DNA of 64,000 bases from Nocardiopsis alba DSM 43377 (GTDB lineage: Bacteria; Actinomycetota; Actinomycetes; Streptosporangiales; Streptosporangiaceae), in the NCBI RefSeq assembly GCF_000341225.1, contig NZ_ANAC01000002.1, positions 1 through 64,000 of the forward strand, given 5' to 3'. This document shows positions 7,153 through 15,935 of the stretch, piece after piece. A program made the position numbers and the translations under genes. The notes beneath the pieces were generated by a model. It had not been told where the DNA came from, made no database searches, and saw only the letters and a list, made by a program, of their open reading frames with translations. Position 1 is the stretch's first letter, and every line of letters starts with the position of its first letter.

Positions 7153-9708
7153 GTGTTCGACAACATGGAGATCTACATCCAGGCGGACCCCCTCTTCTAT
7201 GAGGACCCCCGCCGCTGGGTCCAGGGGCCGCCCTTTCTGAAGACCCACGGTTTCTCGGTGTCGGAACGGCGGGTCCCCGACGGTTGGTCGCGCCGGGACC
7301 ACGGCCTGTGGACCCACGTCTCCCCTGACGGGGTCGTGCTTCCCGAGCAGGGCTGGAAGATCCACGTGTCGGCGACGTTGGACAACGGCGACGCGCTCTG
7401 CGACGAGGTCTGGGACTACTGCGTCGCCGAGGGTCTGCCCTTCAAGTACCTGCTGGATCGCAGGATCCAGTACCTGTGCAACTCCAAGTACGCGCCTCGC
7501 GGTTCCAGCGGCAAACTGATCACGATCTACCCCCGGGACGAGGAGGAACTGGAGAAGGTCCTCACCGGGCTGGGCGAGCGGGTCGGCGGTCACGAGGGGC
7601 CCTACATCCTCAGTGACCTGCGCTGGGAGCAGGGTCCGCTGTACGTGCGGTACGGGGCCTTCGCCGATCTCCAGTGCCTGGACATCGACGGCCGTCCGGT
7701 CCCCGCGATGCGGCGGCCGGACGGCGTACTGGTCCCCGACCGGAGGCGCCCCGGGTTCTCCGTGCCTCCCTGGGTGAGCCCGCCCGAGTTCCTCGAACGC
7801 CAGATGCGGGCTCGGGGCGGCTCGGAGGAGGCCCGCCCCTATCGGGTGGACAAGGCGCTGCACTTCTCCAACTCCGGCGGCGTCTACCTGGCCACACGCC
7901 TCAGCGATGGGGAGCGGGTCGTGCTGAAGGAGGCGCGGCCGCACACCGGTGTCGACGGCAACGGCGAGGACGCGATCGTCCGACAGGAACGTGAGAAGCG
8001 GGCCCTGCGCCGCCTCGACGGGATCCCGGGCGTTCCTCGTCTGTACGACGAGTTCACGATGGGCGGGCACGGCTTCCTGGTACAGGAGTACCGAGAGGGC
8101 CTGCCGATGTACTCCTGGTGCGCCGCCCACCATCCGCTGGTACTCCGGGCCCACCCCTCGCGGGAGGAGATCGCGGAGTTCACCGAGCGGATGCTGAAGG
8201 TGCTCCGGACCGTCGAGGAGATCGTCCGGGCGATCCACGATCGGGGGATGGTCGCCGGCGACCTGCACCTGAACAACGTGCTGGTCGGTCCGGACGATCA
8301 GGTGACGGTCATCGACTTCGAGCAGTCGTTCGAGGTGGGCGAGGACTGGACGCCGGGGCTGGGCGCCCCGGGGTTCATGGTCGCGCACCGCGAGGGCCGG
8401 GGCATCGACGAGCACAGCCTGGCGCTGCTCCGTCTGACGGCCTTCCTCGCCTTCGCCCCCATCTCGACGATGGCCCCGGGCAAGATCCGGTCCTACGCCG
8501 ACCTGGTCGAGCGGACGTTCCCGGTGCCGCGCGGCTGGACACGACCGAGCGTCGAGCAGCTGACGGCCGGCGGTGAGGGCACCGACCCCGCACGGGACAT
8601 CGAGTCCCCCGCGGAGCTGGAGAGCCTCCTGGCGGCCGGGATCAGGGCCGCCGCGACACCCGACCGAGAGGACCGCCTCTTCCCCGGGGACATCGAGCAG
8701 TGCGTCTCCGGCGGGTACGGGTTCGCCCACGGCGCGGCCGGGATCCTCTGGGCCCTGGACGTGTGCGGTCACGGTCGACGCCCGGAGTACGAGGAATGGT
8801 TCGTCTCCTCGGTGTTCCGGCAGCGTCGCCTCGCCCCGGGCTTCTACGACGGCGTGGCGGGCATCGCGTACACGCTGGACCACCTCGGATACCGGAAGGA
8901 GGCCGTGGAGCTGATCGACCGCCACTCGGACACCCCGACCGGCGGCCTCTCCCTGTTCTCCGGCCTGCCCGGGATCGGGGCGTCGCTGCTGCACCTGTCC
9001 CGGGACGGGGGCGAGCCCCGGTTCCTCGACAAGGCCCTCGAACTCGCCGACGAGATCGGCGATCGGGTGACCGGTGTCAGGCTTCCGGGGTCGGCGGGCA
9101 CCGGGACCGAACTGCGCGCCGGACTCATGCGCGGATGGACCGGGGCGGCGCTCTTCTACGTTCGGCTCTACGAGCGCACCCTGGACGAGGGCTGCCTCGA
9201 CCTGGCCGTGCGCGCGCTCCACCGCGACCTCGACCAGTGCACGGAGAACGACGACGGGGCCCTGCTGGTCAGTGATCGAGGGATCCGAGGCCTGCCGCAT
9301 ATCGAGGGCGGCGGACTCGGGCTGGCGCTGGTCGCCCAGGAGATCCTGGCGTATCGGGAGGACGGGCGACTGAGGGAGTCGATCCCGGATCTGGCCCGCT
9401 CGGCCCACCCCGTCCTCACGGTGCGAGGCGACCTGATGTTCGGCAAGGGAGGCCAGATCGCGGCACTCGCGCGCCTGGGGGCCGAGAAGAGCGCCGTCGA
9501 CGACCGCGTCGACGAACTCCGCAGCTTCCTGGTGCCCTACAAGGGCGGACTCGCCCTGCCCAGCGGACGGGGGTTCCGTCTGTCCATGGACCTGGCCACC
9601 GGGAGCGCCGGTCTGCTGCTGGCCCTGGCCACCGCGAGAGGGAACGGAGGCCCCTTCCTCCCCCTCTTCCGTGACCTCTCCACCGACACCGGGGTCGGAG
9701 GCGCCTGA
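7153..9708 (+). CDS. Class III lanthipeptide synthetase (LanKC)
   Basis: This 851-residue protein has the three parts of class III synthetases. An N-terminal lyase-like region begins with YIQADPLFYEDP, as in other LanKCs. A Ser/Thr-kinase domain follows with HDRGMVAGDLHLNNVLV (catalytic Asp near residue 373) and the metal site VIDFEQS. A LanC-like cyclase fills residues 510-851, with GYGFAHGAAGILWAL, GFYDGVAGIAYTL and SLFSGLPGIGAS. The Cys-Cys-His zinc ligands of LanC/LanL are absent (GWTGAALF, then GDLMFGKGG), which places it in class III rather than IV. Such enzymes phosphorylate Ser/Thr of a LanA peptide, eliminate phosphate and form lanthionine or labionin. GTG 7153 is chosen because the family N-terminus starts there; an upstream GTG at 7024 would add 43 unlike residues. 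No obvious LanA is in the window. Confidence 0.9.
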   Translation: MFDNMEIYIQADPLFYEDPRRWVQGPPFLKTHGFSVSERRVPDGWSRRDHGLWTHVSPDGVVLPEQGWKIHVSATLDNGDALCDEVWDYCVAEGLPFKYLLDRRIQYLCNSKYAPRGSSGKLITIYPRDEEELEKVLTGLGERVGGHEGPYILSDLRWEQGPLYVRYGAFADLQCLDIDGRPVPAMRRPDGVLVPDRRRPGFSVPPWVSPPEFLERQMRARGGSEEARPYRVDKALHFSNSGGVYLATRLSDGERVVLKEARPHTGVDGNGEDAIVRQEREKRALRRLDGIPGVPRLYDEFTMGGHGFLVQEYREGLPMYSWCAAHHPLVLRAHPSREEIAEFTERMLKVLRTVEEIVRAIHDRGMVAGDLHLNNVLVGPDDQVTVIDFEQSFEVGEDWTPGLGAPGFMVAHREGRGIDEHSLALLRLTAFLAFAPISTMAPGKIRSYADLVERTFPVPRGWTRPSVEQLTAGGEGTDPARDIESPAELESLLAAGIRAAATPDREDRLFPGDIEQCVSGGYGFAHGAAGILWALDVCGHGRRPEYEEWFVSSVFRQRRLAPGFYDGVAGIAYTLDHLGYRKEAVELIDRHSDTPTGGLSLFSGLPGIGASLLHLSRDGGEPRFLDKALELADEIGDRVTGVRLPGSAGTGTELRAGLMRGWTGAALFYVRLYERTLDEGCLDLAVRALHRDLDQCTENDDGALLVSDRGIRGLPHIEGGGLGLALVAQEILAYREDGRLRESIPDLARSAHPVLTVRGDLMFGKGGQIAALARLGAEKSAVDDRVDELRSFLVPYKGGLALPSGRGFRLSMDLATGSAGLLLALATARGNGGPFLPLFRDLSTDTGVGGA

Positions 9709-10562
9709 TGAGTGCGGCCGTGTCCGAGCGGGTGGTCAATCGAGGTCTGTCCCACGACCTGCGCGTGGTGAAGGTGGTCCTCTACCGGGACCTGATGCGT
9801 TTCCTGTACGACGTCGGTCGTGCCATGGCGACCCTTCTCCAGGGCCTCATGATGCTCTTCGTGATCGGGGTCGGCTTCGGGTCGCTCATGCCCGACGCGC
9901 CCGGCGGGGTGGAATTGACGACGGTGATGTTCCCCGGGGTGATCGCGATGCTGGTCATCAGCACCGCCATCGCGTCGGCGGGGTCGGTCGTCTCCGACCG
10001 GGAGCACGGTTTCCTGCGGGAGATGCTCGCCTCACCGGCCCGGCGCGGCGCCATCGCGTTGGGCAAGGTGTGCGGCGGTTCCGTTCTGGCCCTGCTCCAG
10101 GGCAGCCTGCTCCTGATCATGGCGGGTCTGGCCGGGGTCCCCTATCACCCGGTGCTGCTCCTGCAACTGGCCGGACTCATGTTCGTCCTGGCCTTCACCA
10201 CCTCCGCGCTGGGGGTGCTCACCGCGACCCTCGTGCGCCACCCCGAGGCCTTCCTCGGTATCTCGCAGATGGCCATCATGCCCCTGGTCCTGCTGTCCGG
10301 GGCCCTGTTCCCCATCGCGAACCTGCCGGCCTGGCTCAAGACCATGGCGCTGGTCAACCCGATCACCTACGCGGTCGACCCGATGCGCAGGGCGGTGTTC
10401 GAGAGGGTGGAGACCACCCCGGAGGCGGAGGCCCTGTTCAACCCCGGCGTCACCTGGTTCTCCTGGCAGGTGCCGGGGGCGGTCGAGGTCCTGATGGTCG
10501 GTGGTGCGGGGCTGCTGTTCTTCGCCCTGGCGGTCAGGAGGTTCGCCAGGATGACGGTCTGA
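9708..10562 (+). CDS. ABC-2 type transporter permease (DrrB-like)
   Basis: This 284-residue integral membrane protein has about six hydrophobic segments and the ABC-2 signature region around SVVSDREHGFLREMLASPARR. It is typical of drug-export permeases that pair with a DrrA-type ATPase. ATG 9708 overlaps the LanKC stop (ATGA), so it is the last gene of the operon and probably exports the product or confers self-resistance. The matching ATP-binding subunit is not in the window and may lie to the left or be recruited from elsewhere. Confidence 0.9.
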   Translation: MSAAVSERVVNRGLSHDLRVVKVVLYRDLMRFLYDVGRAMATLLQGLMMLFVIGVGFGSLMPDAPGGVELTTVMFPGVIAMLVISTAIASAGSVVSDREHGFLREMLASPARRGAIALGKVCGGSVLALLQGSLLLIMAGLAGVPYHPVLLLQLAGLMFVLAFTTSALGVLTATLVRHPEAFLGISQMAIMPLVLLSGALFPIANLPAWLKTMALVNPITYAVDPMRRAVFERVETTPEAEALFNPGVTWFSWQVPGAVEVLMVGGAGLLFFALAVRRFARMTV

Positions 10563-10620
10563 ACCGAAGACCCGTCCGCCACCGACCATCACACGCGTAC
10601 ACGCGAGGCCGGCGGGCCGA

Positions 10621-11847
10621 TCAGGAGACGCTCACCTCGGGGACGTAGCGGATCCATCGGCCGCCGGCCTTCTGGAATTCCGTCTCCTTCGCCATGATCT
10701 CCTCGGCGTGGTTCCACGCCAGCAGGAGGGCGTAGTCGGGGTAGGCGCGGCGGTACTCCTCGGGCCCGCGCACCGGGATGTGCGTCCCGGGGGTCAGACG
10801 CCCCTGCTTGGCGGGGGTGCTGTCGCAGATGAACTCCACCAGGTCGGGGCCGATGCCGCAGAAGTTCAGCACGGTCGCGCTCTTGGCGGTGGCGCCGTAG
10901 CCCACGACCCGCTCACCGCGCTCCTTGATCCGGCGCAGCTCCGCGAGCAGGTCGGTGCGCACGCGCTCCACGTTCTCCACGAAACGGGCCAGGGTCGCGG
11001 GCGAGGTCAGCTCTCGCCGCTCCTCCTCGACCATGAGCAGCTTGACCGCCTCCGAGGCCTCACGGGCTCCGGCGTGCGCCAGGGTGTAGCGGATCTCGCC
11101 GCCGTGCGTGGGCAGGTGCTCCACGTCGACCAGTTCCATCCCGCTGAGCTCGGCCATCCTCGCCACCGACCGCGCGGTGAAGAAGAAGAAGTGCTCGTCG
11201 TAGATCTGGTCGAACGAGGTGCGCTCGACGATGTCCCCGAAGTAGGGGTCCTCGAAGACGAACACGCCGTCGGGGCCGAGGAGGGCCTTGATCCCCCGGA
11301 GGACGGAGTCGACGTAGGGGATGTGGGAGAAGGTGTTCGCCGAGAAGATCACGTCCGCGTGGCCGTGCTCGGCGAGGATCTCCCGGGCGACGGACTCCTC
11401 GAAGAAGTCCTTGCGGACCGAGACCCCCTCGGCCGCGGCGAGGTCGGCGACGCCGCCCGACGGCTCGACACCGAGGTGACGCACGCCGGCCGCGGCGACC
11501 GTCTTGAGCAGCACGCCGTCGTTGGAGCCGATCTCGACGACGAAGGGGTCGTCCGAGCTCATCTCGGTCTCCAACAGCCTGGTCGCGATCCCCTCGAAGT
11601 GCGCCCGCATGACCGTGGACCCGGAGGACAGGTACGGGTAGTCCTCGTGGAACATGCGCTCGCGGGGGACCTCCTCCATGAGCTGGGCCATCTGGCAGTC
11701 GGCGCAGGTGCCCACGGCGAGACGGTAGAAGAACTCGGGCTCCGGGGACTGCGGCAGCCGGAACGCGTCCGCCAAGGGCTGTCGTCCCAGGTCGATGAAC
11801 TCGGTCACGAGACCTGAACAGATGCGGCACTCGGAAGTGCGGGCCAT
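10621..11847 (-). CDS. NDP-hexose 3-C-methyltransferase (EvaC/TylCIII-like)
   Basis: This 408-residue three-domain sugar C-methyltransferase starts with Cys-containing SECRICSG and TCADCQMAQL (zinc-binding N-domain). The SAM core VVEIGSNDGVLL comes next, followed by a long acidic strand with HIPYVDSVLRG and a C-terminal GYGATAKSATVLNFCGIG domain. Enzymes of this kind methylate C3 of a 3-amino-4-keto or 3,4-diketo 2,6-dideoxysugar. It reads closest, from memory, to EvaC of epivancosamine biosynthesis. This agrees with the aminotransferase at 18416 and the 2,3-dehydratase at 19543. It is the last gene of the minus-strand set, downstream of a GC-rich hairpin at 11874-11897, and converges on the permease gene. 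Confidence 0.9.
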   Translation of the reverse strand: MARTSECRICSGLVTEFIDLGRQPLADAFRLPQSPEPEFFYRLAVGTCADCQMAQLMEEVPRERMFHEDYPYLSSGSTVMRAHFEGIATRLLETEMSSDDPFVVEIGSNDGVLLKTVAAAGVRHLGVEPSGGVADLAAAEGVSVRKDFFEESVAREILAEHGHADVIFSANTFSHIPYVDSVLRGIKALLGPDGVFVFEDPYFGDIVERTSFDQIYDEHFFFFTARSVARMAELSGMELVDVEHLPTHGGEIRYTLAHAGAREASEAVKLLMVEEERRELTSPATLARFVENVERVRTDLLAELRRIKERGERVVGYGATAKSATVLNFCGIGPDLVEFICDSTPAKQGRLTPGTHIPVRGPEEYRRAYPDYALLLAWNHAEEIMAKETEFQKAGGRWIRYVPEVSVS

Positions 11848-11873
11848 GAACTACTCCTTGTCGTTCGGTCGCC

Positions 11874-11897
11874 GCGGGCGGGCCACAGGCCGCCCGC
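11874..11897. promoter_or_regulatory. GC-rich hairpin between sugar genes
   Basis: GCGGGCGGGCC and GGCCGCCCGC can pair with one bulged G and a three-base loop. The hairpin lies between the epimerase stop and the C-methyltransferase start on the minus strand. It has no T-run, so it may be an attenuating or RNA-processing structure rather than a strong terminator. Confidence 0.45.
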
Positions 11898-11948
11898 CGC
11901 TGGAGGGGGAGAACCGTTACGGGGACGTGCGCGGATGCGGTCGCCGTG

Positions 11949-12929
11949 CTATTCGGGTGCTCTGTCCGGCCGGGCCAGCCACCAGGGGCTGGACCGGGCC
12001 CACTCGGTCGTCCGTTCGATCCCCTCCTGGAGCGGGGTGGTCGCGCTCCAGCCCAACAGGGAACGGGCCTTCGAGGCGTCGGGGACGCGGCGGTTCAGGT
12101 CCTGGTAGGCGGAACCGAAGCTCACACCGGTGTCCAGGTCGGCGATGTCGGCCTCGAGTCCGGTCGACTCGATGATCAGCTCGATCACGCTGCGGATGGA
12201 GATCTCCTCCGAACCGCCGATGTTGAAGCACTCGCCGTCGGCGACGGAGGAGCGGCCCACGAGAGCGGTCGCCTGCACCGCGTCCTCGATGTAGGTGAAG
12301 CTCCGCGTCTGCTTCCCCTGGTCGTAGACGACCGGGGCGATACCGCGCAACGCCCGGTGCAGACTCCGGCTGACCAGGAACGCGGGACGCTGCCGGGGCC
12401 CGTAGAGGTTGAAGTAGCGGATGATGGAGGCCCGCACCCCGTACTGACGCATGAAGGCGAACACGTAGTGCTCGGCCAGGGCCTTGCTCGACGCGTAGCC
12501 CCACCGGTCGGCCGTGGTCGGACCCAGCACGCGCTCGGCGTCCTCCCGCCACGGGACGTCGGGGTTCTTGCCGTAGACCTCGCTGGTGCTGGCGAAGACC
12601 ACCTTCGCGCCCACCTCGCCCGCCAGTTCGAGGACGTTGCGCGTACCGACGACGTTGACGTCGATGACGTCCAGGGGGCGGCCCAGGTAGTTGTCGACGC
12701 CGACCACCGCCGCCAGGTGGTAGACGGTGTCGACGCCGTCGGTGATGACCTTCGCCAGCTGTTCCTTCTCACGGACGTCGCCCGCGACGAAACGGTCTCC
12801 CTCCGGGGAGGGGTGGTCCGTGTGACGGTCGGTGTCGAAGGTGATCACCTCGTCGCCCGTGGCCGTGAGGTGTTCGACCAGATGACTGCCGAGGAAACCG
12901 CGTCCCCCGGTGACGATGACTTTGGCCAT
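11949..12929 (-). CDS. NAD-dependent sugar-nucleotide epimerase/decarboxylase (extended SDR)
   Basis: This 326-residue extended SDR shows the NAD site VTGGRGFLGSHL, the active-site Ser/Thr region FASTSEVYG and YASSK (Tyr-x3-Lys), plus RYFNLYGPRQRP for sugar-nucleotide binding. It starts five bases after the stop of a nucleotide-sugar dehydrogenase, so the pair probably acts in sequence: UDP-glucose to UDP-glucuronate, then 4-epimerisation or decarboxylation to a UDP-pentose, as proposed for CalS8/CalS9 in calicheamicin. Epimerase and decarboxylase cannot be separated by eye. ATG 12929 gives the canonical MAKVIVTGG start; the open frame continues upstream without family similarity. Confidence 0.85.
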   Translation of the reverse strand: MAKVIVTGGRGFLGSHLVEHLTATGDEVITFDTDRHTDHPSPEGDRFVAGDVREKEQLAKVITDGVDTVYHLAAVVGVDNYLGRPLDVIDVNVVGTRNVLELAGEVGAKVVFASTSEVYGKNPDVPWREDAERVLGPTTADRWGYASSKALAEHYVFAFMRQYGVRASIIRYFNLYGPRQRPAFLVSRSLHRALRGIAPVVYDQGKQTRSFTYIEDAVQATALVGRSSVADGECFNIGGSEEISIRSVIELIIESTGLEADIADLDTGVSFGSAYQDLNRRVPDASKARSLLGWSATTPLQEGIERTTEWARSSPWWLARPDRAPE

Positions 12930-12934
12930 GCTCG

Positions 12935-14287
12935 TTACCGTCCGATCCCGCGATAGGAGTAGCCCGCCTCCCGCAGCGATTCCACTGCGGGGACGGGGAG
13001 GTGGGCGCGTCCGTCGACGACGGCGCAGTTCGGGGCGACCTTGTCGCGCAGGAGGGTGAAGTCGATCCGCCGGAACTCTCCGTGCCAGGCGAGGAGCGCC
13101 AGACAGTCGGCGCCCTCGACCGCCGCGTCCAGCGACGCGCACGGCGTGGAGCCGAAGATCCGCTCCACCTCGGTCGGTTCGGTCAACGGGTCGTACAGGC
13201 GCACGTCCACCCCCGCCGCGCGAAGGTAGGCGACCGCGGGCGCGACCGGGGTCTCCCGCAGATCACCGGTGTCGTTCTTGAACGCCAGCCCCAGGACGGC
13301 GACGCGCGCCTCCTCCGGGGCCCTTCCGGCCCGCGCCAGCTCGTCCAGGATCAGCCGTGCGGTCAGCTCCGGCATCGAGTCGTTGACCTTACGGGCGGCG
13401 CTGATCATCTCCAGGTCGACGCCGTTCTCACGGGCGGCCCGCCACAGCATCCACGGATCCTTGGTCAGGCAGGATCCGCCGACCCCGACGCCGGGGAGGA
13501 GGATGTTGACCCGTCCGTTCCCCTTCGGGATGGAGTTGGTCGCCTCGATGACCTCGATGACGTCCACGTCGAACGAAGCGCAGACCTGGGCCAGCTCGTT
13601 CGCGAGGGCGATGTTGTGGTCGACCCACCAGTTGTTGGCCAGCTTGGCGAGTTCGGCGGACTCGGGGGAGGAGCACGAGACCACGTGGGCCCCGAGACCA
13701 CGCCGCCAGAACTCCTCCGCGGCCGAGGAGCTCTCCCGGCACCACCCGCCGACGATCACCGGCAGGCTGCGCAGTTCGTCGAGGGCGGCGCCCTGGGAGA
13801 GACGCTCCGGGCAGAACGCCAGCCCGAAGTCCTCGCCACAGGTGAGACCGCCGCTCTCCAGCAGCGGAACGACCAGTCGTCGGGTCGTGCCCGGGGGGAT
13901 CGTGCTCTTGAGGATGACCAGCTGACCGGGGCGCAGGTGTCGCGCGAGCTCCTCACAGCAGCCGCGAAGCTGGTCGTCCACCAGACGGCCGTGGTCGCGG
14001 GTCGGGGTGCCCACCGAGATCAGGACCACGTCGGAGTCGGACACCGCGCCGTAATCGGTGGTGAAGCGGAGTCTGCCCGTGTCCACGCCTTGGGCGATCA
14101 TCTCGGGGAGTCCGGGGTCGCGGAAGCGGCTCACGCCCTCGCGCAGCCCGGAGACGGTCTTCTCGTCCTTGTCGACGCCGGTGACCTCCAGCCCGCTCTC
14201 GACCAGAGTCGCGGCGAGGCAGGAGCCGACGTATCCCATGCCGATCACGGATACGACAGGACCTCTTCCAACCGGCAGGAAACGCAT
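12935..14287 (-). CDS. UDP-glucose/NDP-sugar 6-dehydrogenase
   Basis: This 450-residue protein of the UDP-glucose/GDP-mannose dehydrogenase family has the N-terminal NAD fold VSVIGMGYVGSCLA. The catalytic cysteine lies in GVGVGGSCLTKDPWML, and the C-terminal UDP-binding part contains VLGLAFKNDTGDLRETP. It oxidises C6 of an NDP-sugar to the uronic acid in two steps. ATG 14287 has GGAG seven bases upstream. It leads the minus-strand operon with the epimerase/decarboxylase, which points to UDP-glucose as substrate, though the GGSCLTKD motif is also compatible with UDP-N-acetylmannosamine dehydrogenases. Confidence 0.88.
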   Translation of the reverse strand: MRFLPVGRGPVVSVIGMGYVGSCLAATLVESGLEVTGVDKDEKTVSGLREGVSRFRDPGLPEMIAQGVDTGRLRFTTDYGAVSDSDVVLISVGTPTRDHGRLVDDQLRGCCEELARHLRPGQLVILKSTIPPGTTRRLVVPLLESGGLTCGEDFGLAFCPERLSQGAALDELRSLPVIVGGWCRESSSAAEEFWRRGLGAHVVSCSSPESAELAKLANNWWVDHNIALANELAQVCASFDVDVIEVIEATNSIPKGNGRVNILLPGVGVGGSCLTKDPWMLWRAARENGVDLEMISAARKVNDSMPELTARLILDELARAGRAPEEARVAVLGLAFKNDTGDLRETPVAPAVAYLRAAGVDVRLYDPLTEPTEVERIFGSTPCASLDAAVEGADCLALLAWHGEFRRIDFTLLRDKVAPNCAVVDGRAHLPVPAVESLREAGYSYRGIGR

Positions 14288-14560
14288 GCGAACTCCGTTC
14301 AGTGTGCATTCGAAGGCGGAATAGGGGCCATCGGATCCACGCATCGATGAATGGACCAGAGATTCGGGGAGAGGCTGTTCGCGGGGCAGGCTACACCGGG
14401 GGAGAGGTGTGCACATGCCGCGAGAGTATGTTGACTTCGCGCGGTCCGAGGATTCCCCGGCGGATGAAGGTCCACGTTATGAGAGATCCGGGAGTTCTTC
14501 ATTCGAGAGGGGAACAAGGTTGAATATCGTGAGTGCGCCGATGATAAGGGAGGCGTGAAC
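14288..14560. promoter_or_regulatory. Divergent intergenic region between NDP-sugar dehydrogenase and glycosyltransferase
   Basis: These 273 bases must hold promoters for both arms of the cluster. I see no clear hexamers. A minus-strand reading at 14299-14502 encodes about 67 residues with a chance-level Ser-x2-Thr-x3-Cys pattern; it is discussed as a weak precursor candidate but not annotated as a gene. Confidence 0.35.
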
Positions 14561-15826
14561 ATGCGTGTGGTGATCGCGACTCCCGCGGAGCGAACACATT
14601 TCCTGAATCTCGTTCCGTTGGCGTGGGCGTTGAGGTCGGCGGGGCACGAGGTGGTGGTGGCGAGCCAGCCGGAGCTGGCCGGTGCGGTCTCCGCCGCCGG
14701 GCTGCCCTTCGCCCCGGTCGGACGGGACCACCGTCTACGGGAACTCACCCGTCGGCTGTACAGCCTGCCGGGAGCGGCCGACGCGGTCGACTGGGGCGAC
14801 GAACGGACCTGGCGGTTGCCGTGGAACGTGCTGCGCGTTCACTACCGACAGATCGTCGGTTTCTGGTGGAAGGCGATGAACGAACTCCTCGCCGACGACC
14901 TCGTGGACCTGTGCCGTACCTGGAGACCCGACCTCGTGGTGTGGGAGCCGACGACCTTCGCGGCGGCGGTGGCCGCGCGCGCCACGGGGGCCGCGCACGT
15001 GCGCTTCCTGTGGAGTCTGGACCTGATCGCCCGGATGCGGGGTTCCTATCTGGAACGTATGGCGGAGCAGCCCGCCCACTCCCGTGAGGATCCGCTGGGC
15101 ACGTGGCTGTCGGGGCTGGCGGCCCGTTACGGGGTGGAGTTCGACGAGGAACTGGTGGTCGGACAGCTCACGGTCGACCAGATCCCGCCCGGGATGCGCT
15201 TGGACGTCGGGGAAAGGGCCCGGTACGAGGGGTCTCGGTTCGTTCCCTACAACGGTCGTGCCGTGGTGCCCGAGTGGCTGCGCCGGCCCGCCGAGGGCCC
15301 TCGTCTGTGTCTGACGTTGGGCACGAGTTCGACCGGTTGGTACGGCGGGGACTCCTCTCTGATCCGGTCCTCCATCGACGTGCTGGGCGAGGTGGAGGCC
15401 GAGGTGGTGGCCACCGTCCCTCCGAAGGCGAGGGAGGAACTGGGAACGGTGCCCTCCAACGTGCGGCTGGTGGACTACGTGCCGCTGCACGCTCTGGCCG
15501 CGACCAGTACCGCCGCCGTCAACCATGGAGGCCCCGGCAGCGTGCTCACCTCGATGTCCTACGGTCTCCCCCAGGTGATGGTCGCCGACTCCCGGCTGTT
15601 CGACACACGACTGTTGGCGCGCGGAGTGGCGGAGGCGGGCGGCGGGATCTCGTTGGAGGCCGACCGCGTCGGCCCGGATGATCTGCGCCGGGCGGCCCTG
15701 CGGGTCCTGGAGGACGAGGAAACGCGTCGGGGGGCGGCGGAGCTGCGCGGACGTATGCGCTCTCAAGGCGGCCCGTCCGCTCTCGTCGGCCGTCTGGAAC
15801 GACACGTCACCGACGGGCGGACCTGA
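14561..15826 (+). CDS. Glycosyltransferase (GT-B, EryCIII/DesVII type)
   Basis: This 421-residue antibiotic glycosyltransferase has the acceptor-side signature ERTHFLNLVPLAWALR with the conserved His13. The middle reads RYGVEFDEELVVGQLTVDQ, and the donor site is AAVNHGGPGSVLTSMSYGLPQV with the His-Gly-Gly motif. It is closely related to the next gene: 107 bases near the 5' end differ at only two positions. ATG 14561 follows AAGGGAGG. It probably transfers one of the deoxysugars made by the neighbouring genes; acceptor and sugar are unknown. Confidence 0.92.
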   Translation: MRVVIATPAERTHFLNLVPLAWALRSAGHEVVVASQPELAGAVSAAGLPFAPVGRDHRLRELTRRLYSLPGAADAVDWGDERTWRLPWNVLRVHYRQIVGFWWKAMNELLADDLVDLCRTWRPDLVVWEPTTFAAAVAARATGAAHVRFLWSLDLIARMRGSYLERMAEQPAHSREDPLGTWLSGLAARYGVEFDEELVVGQLTVDQIPPGMRLDVGERARYEGSRFVPYNGRAVVPEWLRRPAEGPRLCLTLGTSSTGWYGGDSSLIRSSIDVLGEVEAEVVATVPPKAREELGTVPSNVRLVDYVPLHALAATSTAAVNHGGPGSVLTSMSYGLPQVMVADSRLFDTRLLARGVAEAGGGISLEADRVGPDDLRRAALRVLEDEETRRGAAELRGRMRSQGGPSALVGRLERHVTDGRT

Positions 15827-15834
15827 CGGCGGCA

Positions 15835-15860
15835 GGGGTGTCCCGCCGGCAGGACACCCC
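15835..15860. promoter_or_regulatory. Near-perfect 26-bp palindrome with GTCCCGCCGGC core
   Basis: The halves GGGGTGTCCCGCC and GGCAGGACACCCC match with one mismatch. It lies directly after a glycosyltransferase stop and before the next glycosyltransferase. Length, position in an intergenic gap and core are shared with the palindrome at 3440-3465. Its role could be terminator, attenuator or operator. Confidence 0.6.
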
Positions 15861-15935
15861 GATCGTGGACATCTCCCCGGCGTGCCGCGGGTCCGTCCCG
15901 CCGGTGGATCGGGACGATTCGGTACGGAGACGGTT

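Noticed and set aside
14302..14523. 73-residue plus-strand reading in the divergent gap
   Set aside because: No ribosome site, no recognisable leader or core, and it crosses the expected promoter zone.
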